A DNA stretch of 64,000 nt. It comes from Macrotis lagotis. Its lineage: Eukaryota > Chordata > Mammalia > Peramelemorphia > Peramelidae. This document shows, piece by piece, positions 34,422 to 46,205 of the stretch; positions within the stretch are counted from its first letter, which is position 1, and each line of letters opens with the position of its first letter. The notes under the pieces were generated by a model. It was given only the letters and a program-made list of their open reading frames with translations, ran no database searches and had not been told where the DNA came from. Location of the stretch: contig NC_133664.1 of NCBI RefSeq assembly GCF_037893015.1, forward strand, positions 128,208,254 to 128,272,253, given 5' to 3'. The translations under genes were made by a program, and so were the position numbers.

Positions 34422-35117
34422 GTTTTTTTTGAAGCAAAATTCCTTAATTCAATTATATAATGGATACCACATAAGTATAAACAAAAGTTCAAAAATAGTA
34501 TAAACAAATGTCAGTTAAAACAATGGTAAAAACATCTAAGCATCCAAGTCAATTAATATGAGTTATTAAATGTTAAAAAATAGTATTTCCATCATACATG
34601 AATCCACAAATTTATCTTAGAAGGGGGTCATGATTTGTGATATTTCTCTTACCACCCCTTCAAAACAAATTAATTCCAGGCTTTAACATTACAGTATTCA
34701 AATAGCTTACATCTTCACTGTTAATATAATTTCTCTGCAGTTAGAAAAGAATATCACATAACTGATAAATATGTTCCCTTCCATAAATGTGTGATGATAG
34801 ATGAGACAAAGATTACAAACTTTTTTCTTTTACCAACAAAAGACCTTTCAAAGCAATCAAATTCAAAACCCAAACTAAAAGGAGTAACATTTAACTTGGG
34901 TTACTGTAACTATTTCAGATCTGAATTACACATACACACACAGGAGTTTAGACACTAATACAAACACAGAAATAACTCTCTTGTATCACATATACCAAGT
35001 TGAGATTGATACTCTGGACAGGACTACATCTCAGAATATAGAACATTTTCCCACCTCTCCAGGTCAGTAGAGAGAAATGTAAAATGTCCTATTGATGTTT
35101 AAATACACATATACACT

Positions 35118-35148
<31 letters not shown>

Positions 35149-36131
35149 TTATAATTTGAGCTACTCTATTACAGAGATATTAGCCATAAGCACAGGCTTC
35201 ATTCAAAAGATGAAATCTGAATTTCCCAGTCCCAGAAAAAAACCCTTCTCCTTTTTTCTTAACTAATTGACCATGAAGCTTCCCAATCAATAACTCATTG
35301 CCCAAACCCTGCCCCCCTCAAACCAGGAAGAAGGCATGGGGGTCCCTTGATTTCTAAAATAAGCTTTTTGACACATAGGTTTGAGTTATGAAGTTCTAAA
35401 AAGGAAGATTTCCCTTACCCCTCAGGCTCCCTCTGCAGAAGGTGGGGGTGGCAGAGAATGGGAGAGAGCATTTGAAATTACTTGAGTTGTTAACAACAGT
35501 ACAATTTGGAGTTGTAGAATTTTCTGAACAGTAGTCAATACCATTACAAATGATCCAATAGCATGTGACATTTCTGCTCTTAACACAGAAATGCAGTTAG
35601 TGTGTACTTCACAGCTTTCTGGTGCCAAAGCAAAAGTTGTGGCATGCTTGGTTGTGGGTTGGAGAGTGAAATTTGTTGTGGCTTCTGGAGTGGAATTCAT
35701 TGTAGACATCAGGGACCAGTCAGGATCTATAGCATCCACGAGAAGTCTCTAAAGTTGGTCATAGGTTTAGGGGTTTAGGTTGTGCTTAGCTTGCATAGTG
35801 TAGGCAGGCAGGCAGGCAGGAGGGGCCAGAAGGAATGACCAGCATGTGTCCTGCATCCCATTCATGGTGCTGGCACTCCGATGGTGGACTACTGATGAAG
35901 AAGAAGCTCTGTCCCCTTGCTGTACTGCCTTGGAGACTCCACTTAACTGCTTCCTTAATGCTGAATACTTGTTTTTTTCTTCTTACTTTTGCTGGTTCCC
36001 TTGTTCCAACTTCCTTAAAATCAGTCTGTTACTTCTCCAAAGTCCTCTACTTGGGGATGTCACCTGGAATTTCTCTTGCTTGTATCTGCAGGTCCTTATC
36101 CCAGATGCCACTCAGATAGCTACACCTACGT
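34422..36131 (-). other. Retroviral internal region without recognisable genes
   Basis: The longest minus-strand frame (35,422-35,739, 105 codons) is Thr/Ser-rich with several N-X-T/S motifs and a hydrophobic stretch, but I cannot assign it to gag or env. A (CA)n run is at 35,117-35,143 and a CAGG/GGCA short repeat at about 35,803-35,820. Confidence 0.5.
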
Positions 36132-36149
36132 GTCCCTGTTCAGGCACCA
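36132..36149 (-). promoter_or_regulatory. Primer-binding site, tRNA-Lys type
   Basis: Minus strand TGGTGCCTGAACAGGGAC, two bases after the 5' LTR. It differs from the tRNA-Lys(3) complement at two positions only, both C-to-T at former CpG sites. Confidence 0.85.
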
Positions 36150-36151
36150 TT

Positions 36152-36438
36152 TGTTATGTTCCAGTTTGACTAGCTACTCAAGAAGTGTTAGGTTCCTGCC
36201 CACTAGCTTATCCTTACCCAGGTGAACGTAGAAGAGGTGGGAGACAAGGATGGCAAGTTCTCCAACTTCTCCAAGATCTCCATTTATTGAACCAAATACA
36301 AGTGCTTAAATATCCTCCCTAGTCCATGGTCCACTCCCACTCCCGTGGCACTTTTCAATCAACCAGTAAATAAAGCTCTTGTGCTAGAGGATACCAGGTG
36401 ATAAAAGTTTATAGTATTCCCACAAACAGTCCCTTACA
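36152..36438 (-). mobile_element. 5' LTR
   Basis: On the minus strand: start 'tgtaagggactgtt', a TATA-like 'gatatttaag' (plus-strand 36,305-36,314), AATAAA (plus-strand 36,283-36,288), then U5 to 'aacataaca'. The order fits a minus-strand provirus. Confidence 0.88.
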
Positions 36439-36444
36439 TCTGAC

Positions 36445-36660
36445 TTTATGAACTTTCCACCATCCTTCCTTACTACTTTACCCCTTCCCATCCCATCCAC
36501 CCTCGTCCACTTTCCAAGTCTATTTTATGTACTATTTTCCCTGATTAGAATGGAGGTTTTATGAGGGCAGTAAACATTTTTTTTTAATTTGTATTTTTCT
36601 CCCCATCCTTAGCATATTAGTGTTGGTCTCAAATGTATAATAAAAGCTAGTTGAATGCAT
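36445..36660 (+). repeat. L2 3' end
   Basis: 'attagaatggaggttttatg', 'agggcag' and the tail 'tataataaaagctagttgaa' in the plus direction. Confidence 0.65.
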
Positions 36661-37189
36661 AATTAAGATAATGAAATATTCTCTAATAACACTTAACTAT
36701 TCTTAACACTAACCAGGTTTGTTTTTATTTGTTTGCTTTCTCTTTATCGTGTGGCTCAAAAGATTAAGTAATAACTATTTGAAGGAAAAGAATTAATGAT
36801 TTCAGTTTAAAATGTAATGCCTACAAATGGTAATTTGTTTTATCTGAAAAGAAATATCACCAAAGGGTTTGTTCTGAATCTCCCACCACTGTCCTGTTAC
36901 TGCAGAATACATCTTTCTTTGCAAGAAAAAAACTGTTTCAGCAAATCGACAGCACATTCACAATTAAAGTGAAACAATTACATTGTAGATTAAAAATAGT
37001 TCATAAGTATACTCACTTCCTTTTTTTAGAAAAAGACATATTTCACTCTAACATTTAGAAAACTAAGAAATGCTCAATATTTGTAACTTATTTATTTGTA
37101 CTCCTGGCATGATAATGGTAATTTGAATCAGAATTTTAGATTCCTATATTATTTTTCTTGTAGTAGGAACAATTCTTTCTTATCCTAAA
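36661..37189. other. AT-rich unassigned DNA
   Basis: Nothing recognisable. Confidence 0.5.
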
Positions 37190-37680
37190 AGTACCTTCAG
37201 CTGATCTTGCAAGTACTCTATCGTTCTATTTCTCTTTTATTTCTCTGACAGCATTCTTGAACATGTAATCTCTATTATATCTTTTGTTTCCATTTTCTCA
37301 GTTCCCTTTATTCATACTCTGAACTCTGGCTTCAGTCACCACCATTATTAACCATGCAATTGAAATAAAAATTCTCTAAGTTCACCAATGATCTCTTAAT
37401 TATTAAATGCAGTGGTATTTATTTTCAGTTTTCACATTGCTTTGATTCTGCATCATTTGACCTTGTTTTAACCACTACTTCTTTCTTGAAACACTCTCTT
37501 CCTTTGACACAGAACTATCTAACCTTTTACCTCTCTGACAATTTGTTCTCTGTCTCCTTCACTGGCATGTTTTTCTCTTTTTCATTCCCTAAAAGTGGAT
37601 ATTATAACTGTAGTCTCAAAGAATATTCGAATGTGATGCTTTCCTCAGTGGTAAAAATGAATGCCTGGTCCACATGAGGG
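37190..37680 (+). repeat. L2 fragment (3' coding region)
   Basis: 'taagttcaccaatgatctct', 'ttgaccttgttttaaccact', 'ttgaaacactctcttccttt' and 'ttctctgtctccttcactgg' follow the L2 consensus order. A (GA)n microsatellite interrupts it. Confidence 0.75.
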
Positions 37681-37694
37681 TCAGTGCAAAATTG

Positions 37695-37701
37695 GAGAGA
37701 G

Positions 37702-37745
<44 letters not shown>
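37695..37745 (+). repeat. (GA)n microsatellite
   Basis: About 25 GA units with one C. Confidence 0.95.
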
Positions 37746-37747
<2 letters not shown>

Positions 37748-38059
37748 CAAGCTACAGCTAGTGGCATGATAAGGATTGTAATCTCCTCTCATGTCTTCCC
37801 AGAGTCTTTCTCTCCAAGATCTAGTCATTGACACTCTTCTAGGCTTCCTTCAAATCCTTAGAAATCTCATTACTCCAATGCTGAATTCTATAATACTTAA
37901 AATGTATATTTCCAACATTGACCTAATTATCGAGCTCCATTTCTAATGTTGAATAATAATTAAAAAATTCATTAGAATGAGTGTCAGAAGACATGGGTCT
38001 TAGTCCTCTGCTGTGTGACCTTCATTAGGCAAATTATACCTGATTCCTCATCTTTGCAA

Positions 38060-38440
38060 TGTGTTTCTTTTTTATGGGAAAATGTTTAATTACATGTAAA
38101 AATATTTTTAAGGTTCTTTTTTATTTTGAGTTCCAAAATTTCTTTCTCCCTTCACTCCTCCCTCTTTGAGAAAGCAAGATATAGATTATATAGATGATAC
38201 AGATTATATATGTGCAGTCACACAAAATATATTTCAATATTAGCTATGTTTTAAAAAAAGTTTTAAAAAGTATGCTTTGATCTTCATTCACAGTTCTTTC
38301 TCTAGAGGTGAATAGTATTTTTCATAAATTCTTCAAAACTTTCTTGGATCTAAGTCAGTCATAGTTGATCATCTCATAGTTTTTTTGATACTGTGAATAA
38401 TGTTCTCCTGGTTCTGCTCATTTCATTTTACAACTGCTAA
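38060..38440 (-). mobile_element. Old L1 3' end, antisense
   Basis: 'tttctttctcccttcactcc', 'tatgctttgatcttcattca' and 'tgttctcctggttctgctca' mark the reversed 3' UTR and ORF2 end; it is inserted in an L2 copy. Confidence 0.78.
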
Positions 38441-38890
38441 TTTAAGTTTTTCAAAATGTAAATGTTTTACTAAAAAATCTCTAAAGTTCCCTCCTAGATC
38501 TAAATTATATAATCTCAAATGGTTCTTTAGATATTGCTACTTGGATTGTCCATGATCACTTTAAGTTAATTTTAGCTTCAATATTTCAATAGCTGCATTC
38601 TCCCCTCTTATAAAAAAAAATCTTTGTTTTGACTTCAGATATATTTTGAACAAATGTTCCAAACTTTTTCTTCTATAGGTCCTAATTTTTATACAACTGA
38701 TCACCTATCTTTTCTAACACTGAAAACTTCATTTGATATGAACTCCCTCAGTTTATTTCTTCTAGTCTTCCAAACTTAAGATCACACTCACTCATTCACA
38801 CCTCCTTCATAACAATCATTGAGAAAGAAGTATTCTTGACCCCTCAGTGAAACTAATTCCTCCATTTGAACACTGGATCCTATTCCCTTC
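38441..38890 (+). repeat. Probable L2 continuation
   Basis: Low-similarity pyrimidine-rich DNA that continues the L2 direction after the L1. It ends at the target site of the FASTKD2 retrocopy. Weak support. Confidence 0.35.
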
Positions 38891-38915
38891 TGACTCTACT
38901 ACTTCTCTCTCTTTT

Positions 38916-40807
38916 TTCTGCTTTGAAATTTTTATTTAAAATTAATTAAAAGAAAATTCCTAAACTAAAATTCGTCCAGGTAATTTTTAGCAGTGCACAA
39001 ATCTAAATGCACCATCTTTTTCAATGAATTACCCAAAACACATTCTTTAGCAGTAGATGTAGGAACAAAAATCAGGCTTTAGTAAATACAATCCATCCCT
39101 GAGTTCCTCCTCATAATGGAAACTCATTTCCCATGAAGTCTTCTTTTTATTTTAACAACTTATGTTGCAAATTCAATAGGAGTTGGTAAAGATTCTGGTG
39201 AGAATATTTTGTTCTTTAGAAATGTGACTGCCTGGTTCATATCCAATTTCTTAATCTCCCAGTAGTTGACCAAGTTCACATGAAAACCCAAGTCTTTTAA
39301 GTGACGCATCTTCATTCCCAGTACTCCAAAGCCACTCTGAGAATATCTGGTTTGGTCGTGAACACATCTGCTTCAGAAATTGGAAATAATTGGTTTCTCT
39401 TAGAGTCCATTCTCAATTCAAAATCAACAAAATAATTATATGGCAGCTGTACATTTTTTAAAAATAGACTCTTATTTTCCAAAAGATTTAATAATACGTT
39501 TTCAACCTCTACATTTGAATGAAATAGGGCCAAGGAGCATTTCTTCAATGGTATAGCTGTGGATTTTAGGATTGAAGTATCTTCGAGTTCCAAGCAAGCA
39601 TTCACCTGACGAAGCATGAACTCAGCCTTTTCACTTTCCTCACCTGACACAAGCAACTCGTTAATTGTATTCTCTTGGAGAAGTTGATTAAAAAGGTGCT
39701 GGGGAAAATGCTCCAAAATGCAAAAGTAGTATACTGCCTTCAATAGGTTTAAGGATAAAATTTTTGGAAGATAAGGATTCAAAGCACTTGTGATAACCTC
39801 TAAGAACTCTTGGTCCTTACAATCGTGGAAGTAGTTGAGAGAAGAATATATATGAAGAATATATAAAATTTCTTTCTGATTCAGAGACTGAGATTCATCC
39901 AGCACTCTTTTAATAAACCGGTTCATCAAATTGTTATCTCTAAATCTCAAGAACTCAAAAGCAAATAGAATAGAAAGAACTTGTTTCATTTTCCACATGT
40001 CAAAAGTTGTAGTTACATAGTCAGCAATTGCTGTAAAGAGATCTAAATTTTGATACTGGAGATCCCTACAGGACTGCAGTATGTTCATTAACATCCAACA
40101 AGGACATCCATGGATATTAGTAACAACCATTTTACTGCACTCATTTAGGAATAGGAGAGAACGATGGTTCAGGGCAGCCAGAGCACCAAACATGTTCTGG
40201 CTATTTGCAGGAGAAAATTTATCTAATTCTTTCAAGGCTTTTATCTCTATTTTCTTTTTAAGAGAGAATGGGGCATCTTTTCCAACACATTTCATCATGG
40301 TTTGTAGAGTAAAGATGTGTTTTAGTGTCCAAATTTGTTTATCAACTAATAGCCTCAATCCTGCACGAAGGGCTTCCACATTTTTTGCATTCCTCCATGG
40401 CTTCTAAGGTACGTGATAAAACTGAAAGACAGGTCTCATCACATTCATTGATATGTTCCTTCATAGTTCTTCTAATGCTTGTGGAACCAAATGGATATAT
40501 GCTTTCATTCAATTGTCTGAGGTTCCATAAAAAGGAACTTGCTTTGTTATTCATTTTGTTGTTCCTTTAAGATTGCTGACAAGTCACCAACAGCCAATAC
40601 TTCTACCAGGAAAACCAAGAAGGAAACCAGAAGGCCATTATTTTTGTCTGGAGGGACAATAATTTTCCCTGTCATAGTAGATCATCTTCAGGAATTGCTG
40701 CCTAGTCTCGGGAGGCCCAGCCCGCTCTCTCCGCTCCAGAAGGAGCCCCGTCTCCTGGACTGCACGGGGCGGCAGGGAGCTCTCCGGCGCCTCTCGCCGC
40801 AGCCACC
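38916..40807 (-). pseudogene. FASTKD2P: Processed pseudogene of FASTKD2
   Basis: The parent FASTKD2 encodes a mitochondrial matrix RNA-binding protein (FAST_1, FAST_2 and RAP domains) needed for mitoribosome assembly. This minus-strand copy has no introns. Starting codons '[14 protein letters not shown]' at 40,554 match the parent N-terminus; about 220 residues are then missing and the frame goes on with '[13 protein letters not shown]'. An extra A in an A-run near 40,393 shifts the frame. A 355-codon open frame (40,379-39,312) then covers FAST_1, FAST_2 and the start of the RAP domain ('LPYNYFVDFELRMDSKRNQ'). A second break at 39,312 removes about 18 residues before '[14 protein letters not shown]', and the frame ends with a stop at 39,162-39,160. 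3' UTR has AATAAA (plus-strand 38,931-38,936). Target duplication, 15 of 16 bases, at 38,900-38,915 and 40,808-40,823. No promoter can be inferred. Confidence 0.93.
40555..40807 (-). pseudogene. Retrocopied 5' UTR of FASTKD2
   Basis: The segment nearest the insertion end (about 40,700-40,807) is strongly GC- and CpG-rich ('ggcggcagggagctctccgg' on the plus strand), unlike anything around it, as expected for a first exon copied from a CpG-island gene. It suggests a nearly full-length mRNA was copied. Confidence 0.75.
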
Positions 40808-40823
40808 TACTTCTGTCTCTTTT

Positions 40824-42090
40824 AAAAAACTAATATAAATATTTTATTTGTTTTCCAAGTGCATACAATAGTAGTTTCTACCAATCAATTTTTTGCAGTT
40901 TTGAATTCTACAATTCGTGCCTCCCTCCCCTCTCTCCTCAAGAGAAGGCAATCTGATAGTCTTTCTACTTGTTTTTGCGATATGCATAGGTCAAAATTGA
41001 ATGTGTTGAGAGAAAAAAACAGATCTATAAGACAGAAAACATTAGAGATAGCAAAATTATGTAATATAAGACATCATTTTTAAAAATTGAAGGTAATAGA
41101 CTTTGGTCTTTGTTTAAACTCCACAGTTCCTTCTTTGGATACAGATGGTATCCTTCATCATGGATCCCCTAAAATTGTCCCTGGTTATTGCACTGATGGA
41201 GTGAGCAAGTCCATCAAGGTTGATCACTACCCCATGTTGTTGTTAAGGTGTATAATGTTCTTCTGGTTCTGTTTATCTAGCTCAGCATCAATTCATGCAA
41301 GTCTTTCCAAACTTTCTGAAATCCCATCCCTCATGGTTTCTTTTTTTTTTAGTTTTTTTTTCAAGGCAATGGGGTTAAGTGGCTTGCCCAAGGCCACACA
41401 GCTAGGTAATTACTAAGTGTCTGAGGCCGGATTTGAACTCAGGTACTCCTGACTCCAGGGCTGGTGCTCTATCCACTGCACCACCTAGCTTCCCCCCCCC
41501 CCCATGGTTTGTTATAGAACAATAGTGCTCCATCACATTCATATACCACAATTAGTTCAGCCATTTCCCAACTGATGGACATCTCAGTTTCCAATTCTTT
41601 GCCACTACAAACAGAACTGCTATGAATATTTTTGTACACATAGGGTTGTTACCCTTTTTCACGATCTCAAGATACAACTCAGTAGTGATATTGCCAGAAC
41701 AAAGGATATGCACATTTTTATTGCCCTTTGTACATAATTCCAAATTGTTTGCCAGAAAGGTTGGATCATTTCACAGCTCCATCAACAATGCATTAGTGTC
41801 CCAGATTTCCCAAATCCCCCTCCAACATTGATCATTATCCTTTCTGGTCATATTGACCAATCTGAGAGGTGTGAGGTGGTTTCTCAGAGATGCATTAATT
41901 TGCATTTCTCTAATCAATAACAATTTAGAGCAATTTTTCATTTGACTATAGATAGATTTGATTTCCTCATCTGAAAATTGCCTTTGCATATCCTTTGACC
42001 ATTAGTCAATTAGAGAATGACTTTTTAAAAAATAAATTTGACTCAGTTCTCTATATATTTTAGAAATGAGTCCTTTGTCAGAAATTTACT
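40824..42090 (-). mobile_element. L1 3' end, antisense, with nested SINE
   Basis: Begins directly after the FASTKD2 target duplication with reversed L1 tail ('tattttatttgttttccaag'), then 3' UTR and ORF2 end. The minus strand encodes 'NVHILCSGNITTELYLEIVKKG' and 'HMKNCSKLLLIREMQINASLRNHLTP'-like pieces (41,552-41,989). Frame broken. Confidence 0.88.
41340..41502 (-). mobile_element. WALLSI/SINE1-type SINE, antisense, in L1
   Basis: Reversed SINE from its T-rich tail to 'caccacctagcttcccc', with a C-run at the head end. Short 8-bp repeat (catggttt) at 41,332-41,339 and 41,503-41,510. Confidence 0.9.
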
Positions 42091-42169
42091 ACTTCTCTTC
42101 CATACTATAGCATTCCATGCTCTAAAATTGGTGTTATCTTTAACATGTCTTTCTTCTTCACTTCTCAGA

Positions 42170-42490
42170 TCCAACCAAGTCCTATAAAGTCCAATTCTAC
42201 AACAATTTTAGTATCATTTAGTAGGTACCATGAATACTTGTTTCATTATACAAGTTTATTCTGCTAAATTCCTGGACTACTGTAGCAGCTTTCTAACCTG
42301 TTTTTAGTTTCTACCTTCTCCCTCCTCTGTCCTCTATCCTGCTATGAGACTATCCAACCACTTAAAGGTCTGATCACATCCTTTTGCTCAAAAGCTTTGA
42401 ATGGTTTTCTGTTACCTCCTGAATAAAATTCATACTCTGTCTTGTATTCAGAGATCCCCCATAACTTGATACTACCAGACTGCTAGTGCT
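42170..42490 (+). repeat. L2 fragment (3' coding region)
   Basis: 'tcctggactactgtagcagc', 'tctgatcacatccttttgct', 'aaaagctttgaatggttttc' and 'aaattcatactctgtcttgt' follow the L2 consensus. Confidence 0.8.
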
Positions 42491-43506
42491 GAATTTTGAG
42501 AAGGCCCAAAGAAGTGTGTGTATGCATTCAGATAGCTTGAGGAGAAAAGATCAGTAGAGATAAATGAATAAACTAAACTGGCTGCCACTTCCTAACCTTT
42601 AAGAAGATTTGGTTGTGTGCCAAATGAAAATCAGGCCCAGGTAAGTTTCTTAGAAGAGGGAAGGGGAGAACTGAGAAAGATATGACAATATTTCTGGGTT
42701 TCCCCCAGTATGGGATTGTTTTATGTGTATTGAATAGTCCAAAACAGAAAAATGGGAGAGACTGGAAGTAAAATGATGTTCTTGTCTTTCCTTTTTCCAG
42801 TTCTTTTGTGCACTGTAATTGGAACCTTCCCAGTGATACAAGGTTGCCAGTGATAAAAAGTCTGTCACTATCTGGTAAAGGCAAAAGCTGAGTCTATGAG
42901 GATAACACTATTTATAATGTAGGGAGCTTAGCAAACTTTTGTGAAGGACAAAAAGCTTGAGTTGCAGAAACACATGAGTTTTCTCCTTCAAAGCAAGAGA
43001 GAGGGGAAACAGAAAATGATTGTGATGATCTGCACTAAGGCATCTTGTCCTATCCCCAAGCTGAGAAAATACATTTGTCTATCTTGGGGTGGAGGTTAAG
43101 GGGGGGGGGTTGGTTCAATGATCATCCAGCCCCCTTGCAGAAAAACCCAACATTCCCTGGAGCTACCAGCAGGTTTCTCTAGCAGATTTCTGGGAGTTAT
43201 TGATGTATTTCCCTCCATTTTAAACACCCCTCCTTTAGCTGTTTTGGAGCTACCAAGTGGTCAATTAGGAGCCAGGAGCCAGGATAAGATTGTCAGTGGT
43301 GGTCATTTTGGAATGGATTTAAATGTTTAATATCTAATTAAATTCCATTTTTTACCCAGCGATTATACTTCATTAAATGCCTTTGCTTTTAAAAACATGA
43401 TCTTCGGATTAGACCCAGTAAAAGAATCATTGATAAGGATTCCTCAGCTATAGGCATCTATATATCAATATAAATATATATCTGTTGATATGATATAGTA
43501 TCTGGG
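42491..43506. other. Unassigned DNA
   Basis: No gene or repeat recognised. A G-run of about ten is at 43,100-43,109. Confidence 0.5.

Positions 43507-43571
<65 letters not shown>
43507..43571 (+). repeat. (TA)n(TG)n microsatellite
   Basis: (TA)n 43,507-43,522 then about 24 TG units. Confidence 0.95.
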
Positions 43572-43575
<4 letters not shown>

Positions 43576-43663
43576 ATATAGTAACTGTGATTTGTACATA
43601 GATGAGTTTCCCCAACAGTATCCCAGACCTGGGTATAGGGAAGGATTTGGATTCTAATATCAT

Positions 43664-43855
43664 AGGATTTAGAGTTGGAAGGAATCTTAGAGATCACCTA
43701 GCTCAAATCTGCCTCTTACCCTGCCATTTTACTGGCAAAAAACTAAACACAAATAGAATAAATATCTTATCAAAAGTCACATAGCTACTAAGCAAAAGGT
43801 CAGAAATTTGAACCCAAGTTCTCTTTACTATAAATCTAGGGTTCTTTCTGCTATA
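43664..43855 (+). repeat. MIR-group core fragment
   Basis: 'ttagagttggaaggaatctt', 'agatcacctagctcaaatct', 'tcaaaagtcacatagctact', 'aatttgaacccaagttctct'. Confidence 0.7.
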
Positions 43856-44019
43856 GACAAATTAGGCTATACATATTTCATTAATTTATTAGATTAAAAC
43901 AAGAAGTTCCATACATAGTGTAATTTTTAAAAATGATTGCACATGAAACTGAAAGTCTGTTTTGTACAACCAATAAATAGATATGGCTAAATATTTCTGC
44001 TGTGGTATAATTGTTCTGA

Positions 44020-44310
44020 AGTTCTGTTCCATCCTGCTAAGGAGGTATCTGCCTTATGTCAGACAATTTCCCTCTGGTCATTCTCTGTGGTAGCCAAATT
44101 AGACCTTCTCTCCTAGCTCCTTTCCTTTCCTGTACTTTTCTACTTCCATGTCTTTATTCAAGTTACTCTATATAACTGAAATATCTCTACCTGTATACAC
44201 TATAAGAGTGTTGACTGTGTCATTTCTAAACTTTGTATCTTCCCCAGCACCTAATGCAAGGTCTGTATATGACAGACATATTGGAGGGAAATATTTGTTG
44301 ATTTGAATTC
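44020..44310 (+). repeat. L2 3' end
   Basis: 'ataagagtgttgactgtgtc', 'ttgtatcttccccagcacct' and 'aaatatttgttgatttgaat'. Confidence 0.72.
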
Positions 44311-44477
44311 CTCCAGTCATCCAGGTTGGACCCTTTGTCATCTTTAGTTTCCTCCTTTCTCTCACCACCACCCCTACCCAATTCAAGTCTTATTTCTAGG
44401 TATCAGTCCTATTCAATCTTCTTTATAAGGTGACTTTTATCTATGCCCTCCCCTCCATTCCTATTGTTATTACCCTG

Positions 44478-44721
44478 TTGTTGCAATTCAGTCATGTCCA
44501 ACTCCTTTTGACCCTATTTGGCATTTTCTTGGCAAAGATGCTGGAGTGATTTGCCATTTTCTTCCTCAGCTCATTTTATAGATGAGGAAACTGAGACAAA
44601 CAGGGTGAAGGGACTTGCCCTGTAAGTAAGTGTTTGAGGTCACATTTGAACTCAGGAAGATGAATCTTCCTGATTCCTTTCCTGACCTGGCATTCTAGCC
44701 ACTGTGCCACCTAGATGCCCT
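44478..44721 (-). repeat. CORE-SINE Mar1, antisense
   Basis: Plus strand: 'gcaattcagtcatgtccaac', 'tttggcattttcttggcaaa', 'ttatagatgaggaaactgag' and 'ccactgtgccacctagatgc'. Confidence 0.92.
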
Positions 44722-44797
44722 GTTACAACCCCGAGTCAGACCTTATCACCTCAAGCCTAGACTAGAGCAAAAGTATGCTAATTTGCCTGCTTGTCTT

Positions 44798-44800
<3 letters not shown>

Positions 44801-44866
<66 letters not shown>
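44801..44866 (+). repeat. (TC)n microsatellite
   Basis: About 33 uninterrupted TC units. Confidence 0.95.
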
Positions 44867-44868
<2 letters not shown>

Positions 44869-44959
44869 CTACTTGTCTATTCAGCAGAGAAATCACTGAA
44901 CAAGTGTCTACTCTCAAGGAGCTCACAGTCTAATGGGAAAGACAACATACAAATAACCC

Positions 44960-45270
44960 TCCCCGACTACTTTCACGTTCCAGCTAAAATCCCACCCTAT
45001 GACAGAAGACTTCCCAGACCCTGCTAATACAGCTTATTATCTCTAATTCATCTTGTTTGTTTGTGTCACCACCATCATTTCAATCTATTCCAAGTCTATC
45101 ATGATAGGCAGTTCCAGTATGTCAAAGTTCATCATGCTGCTAATTGGTAGGTTAATTAGCTTCAGACCATAGAAAATAGGCTCATTTATACATTGCAAGT
45201 AGAAAACCATATTGCAACGTTGTCTAGAGTAGTCATTTAATAAATATTGACTGATTGAATCTAAAATACT
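44960..45270 (+). repeat. L2-like fragments
   Basis: 'ttccagctaaaatcccaccc' and the terminal 'ataaatattgactgattgaa' resemble L2 3' UTR; the part between is unclear. Confidence 0.45.
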
Positions 45271-45369
45271 ATCATTGACAATGAAAGCAAGGAATAGTTA
45301 GTGAATGATTATCCTCCTTAACATTGACTTTTAAAGTTCTAATTAATCCCCAATTACCTTAATTATCTC

Positions 45370-45373
<4 letters not shown>

Positions 45374-45400
<27 letters not shown>
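45374..45400 (+). repeat. (AT)n microsatellite
   Basis: About 13 AT units. Confidence 0.9.
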
Positions 45401-45439
45401 CCATCATATATGACATCTAGTCAGTGAAACTGAATTTGA

Positions 45440-45640
45440 ACACAGGAATGTTTTACAAATATCTAATTTTATCTACACTAAAACCCTGGGAGGTAGGTAC
45501 TACTATTAACTCCTCTTCACAAATGAGGAAACTGAGGCAAAGAGAAGTTAAAAACTTAAGATAACATGGTTAGTCAGTGAAACTGAATTTGAACCATAGA
45601 CCTTCCATACTCCAGGTCCAGGACTCTAACAATAGGACTG
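45440..45640 (+). repeat. MIR
   Basis: 'ggtaggtactactattaact', 'cttcacaaatgaggaaactg' and 'atttgaaccatagaccttcc'. Confidence 0.82.
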
Positions 45641-46205
45641 TCTGGGGGATGGGTTGTTAACTATATAAACCTCAAGCTAAATCATTTGAAGACAGCAAGA
45701 GCATTTTTGGAAAAACCTAAAAACATACACATACATGCACAGACAATCATGCCTACTGAAACCTATCCTAGGGCATAATAAATATTTTCATCTGAAAAAG
45801 TATCAGCATAATTGTTGAAGTATTTAAGTGAAGAAAGAATTTAGGTTGTGACAGTCTGTTTTTCTAGATCTGCTATGGGAAATGGCCTAGGGACTGAAAA
45901 GGATACAAAGCAAACTTAATCTCCATCTGTGCTAATTAATACTTAATTATATTGGATTTAAACAGCTGAAATAATGATTAACTCAATTCATTAATCAAGT
46001 AAGCCTCAGCTGACATCCTGAGTTCTCTGATTCTGTGGAATTCCTTCCTTAAAAAATGCAAAACAGAAAGGGAAAAGAGCACATATGACATCTTTGTATT
46101 GACAGCTATTCTGCAGACCAACAGGAAAACTATAGAAAATTTGAAAAACATTATACCGGCTTGCATAAGGAAAACAATACAGACAGCCAAATGACTTTTA
46201 TCGTC
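45641..46205. other. Unassigned DNA
   Basis: Nothing recognisable. Confidence 0.5.

Larger units (their letters stand above)
34117..36438 (-). mobile_element. Small endogenous retrovirus (betaretrovirus/ERVK-like signals)
   Basis: Two direct LTRs (34,117-34,407 and 36,152-36,438) flank about 1.74 kb. A 6-bp target duplication TCTGAC is present at 34,111-34,116 and 36,439-36,444. Primer-binding site and polypurine tract are in the right places for a minus-strand provirus. I recognise no gag, protease, polymerase or integrase; the internal part is far too short for a complete virus. It is a deleted or non-autonomous copy. Confidence 0.88.

Noticed and set aside
35422..35739. 105-codon frame in the retrovirus as a gag or env protein
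   Set aside because: N-X-T/S motifs and a hydrophobic stretch are suggestive, but no recognisable retroviral domain or motif supports either name.
35835..36169. Two overlapping plus-strand frames of about 100 codons
   Set aside because: They lie antisense in the retroviral leader next to the primer-binding site and overlap each other; chance frames.
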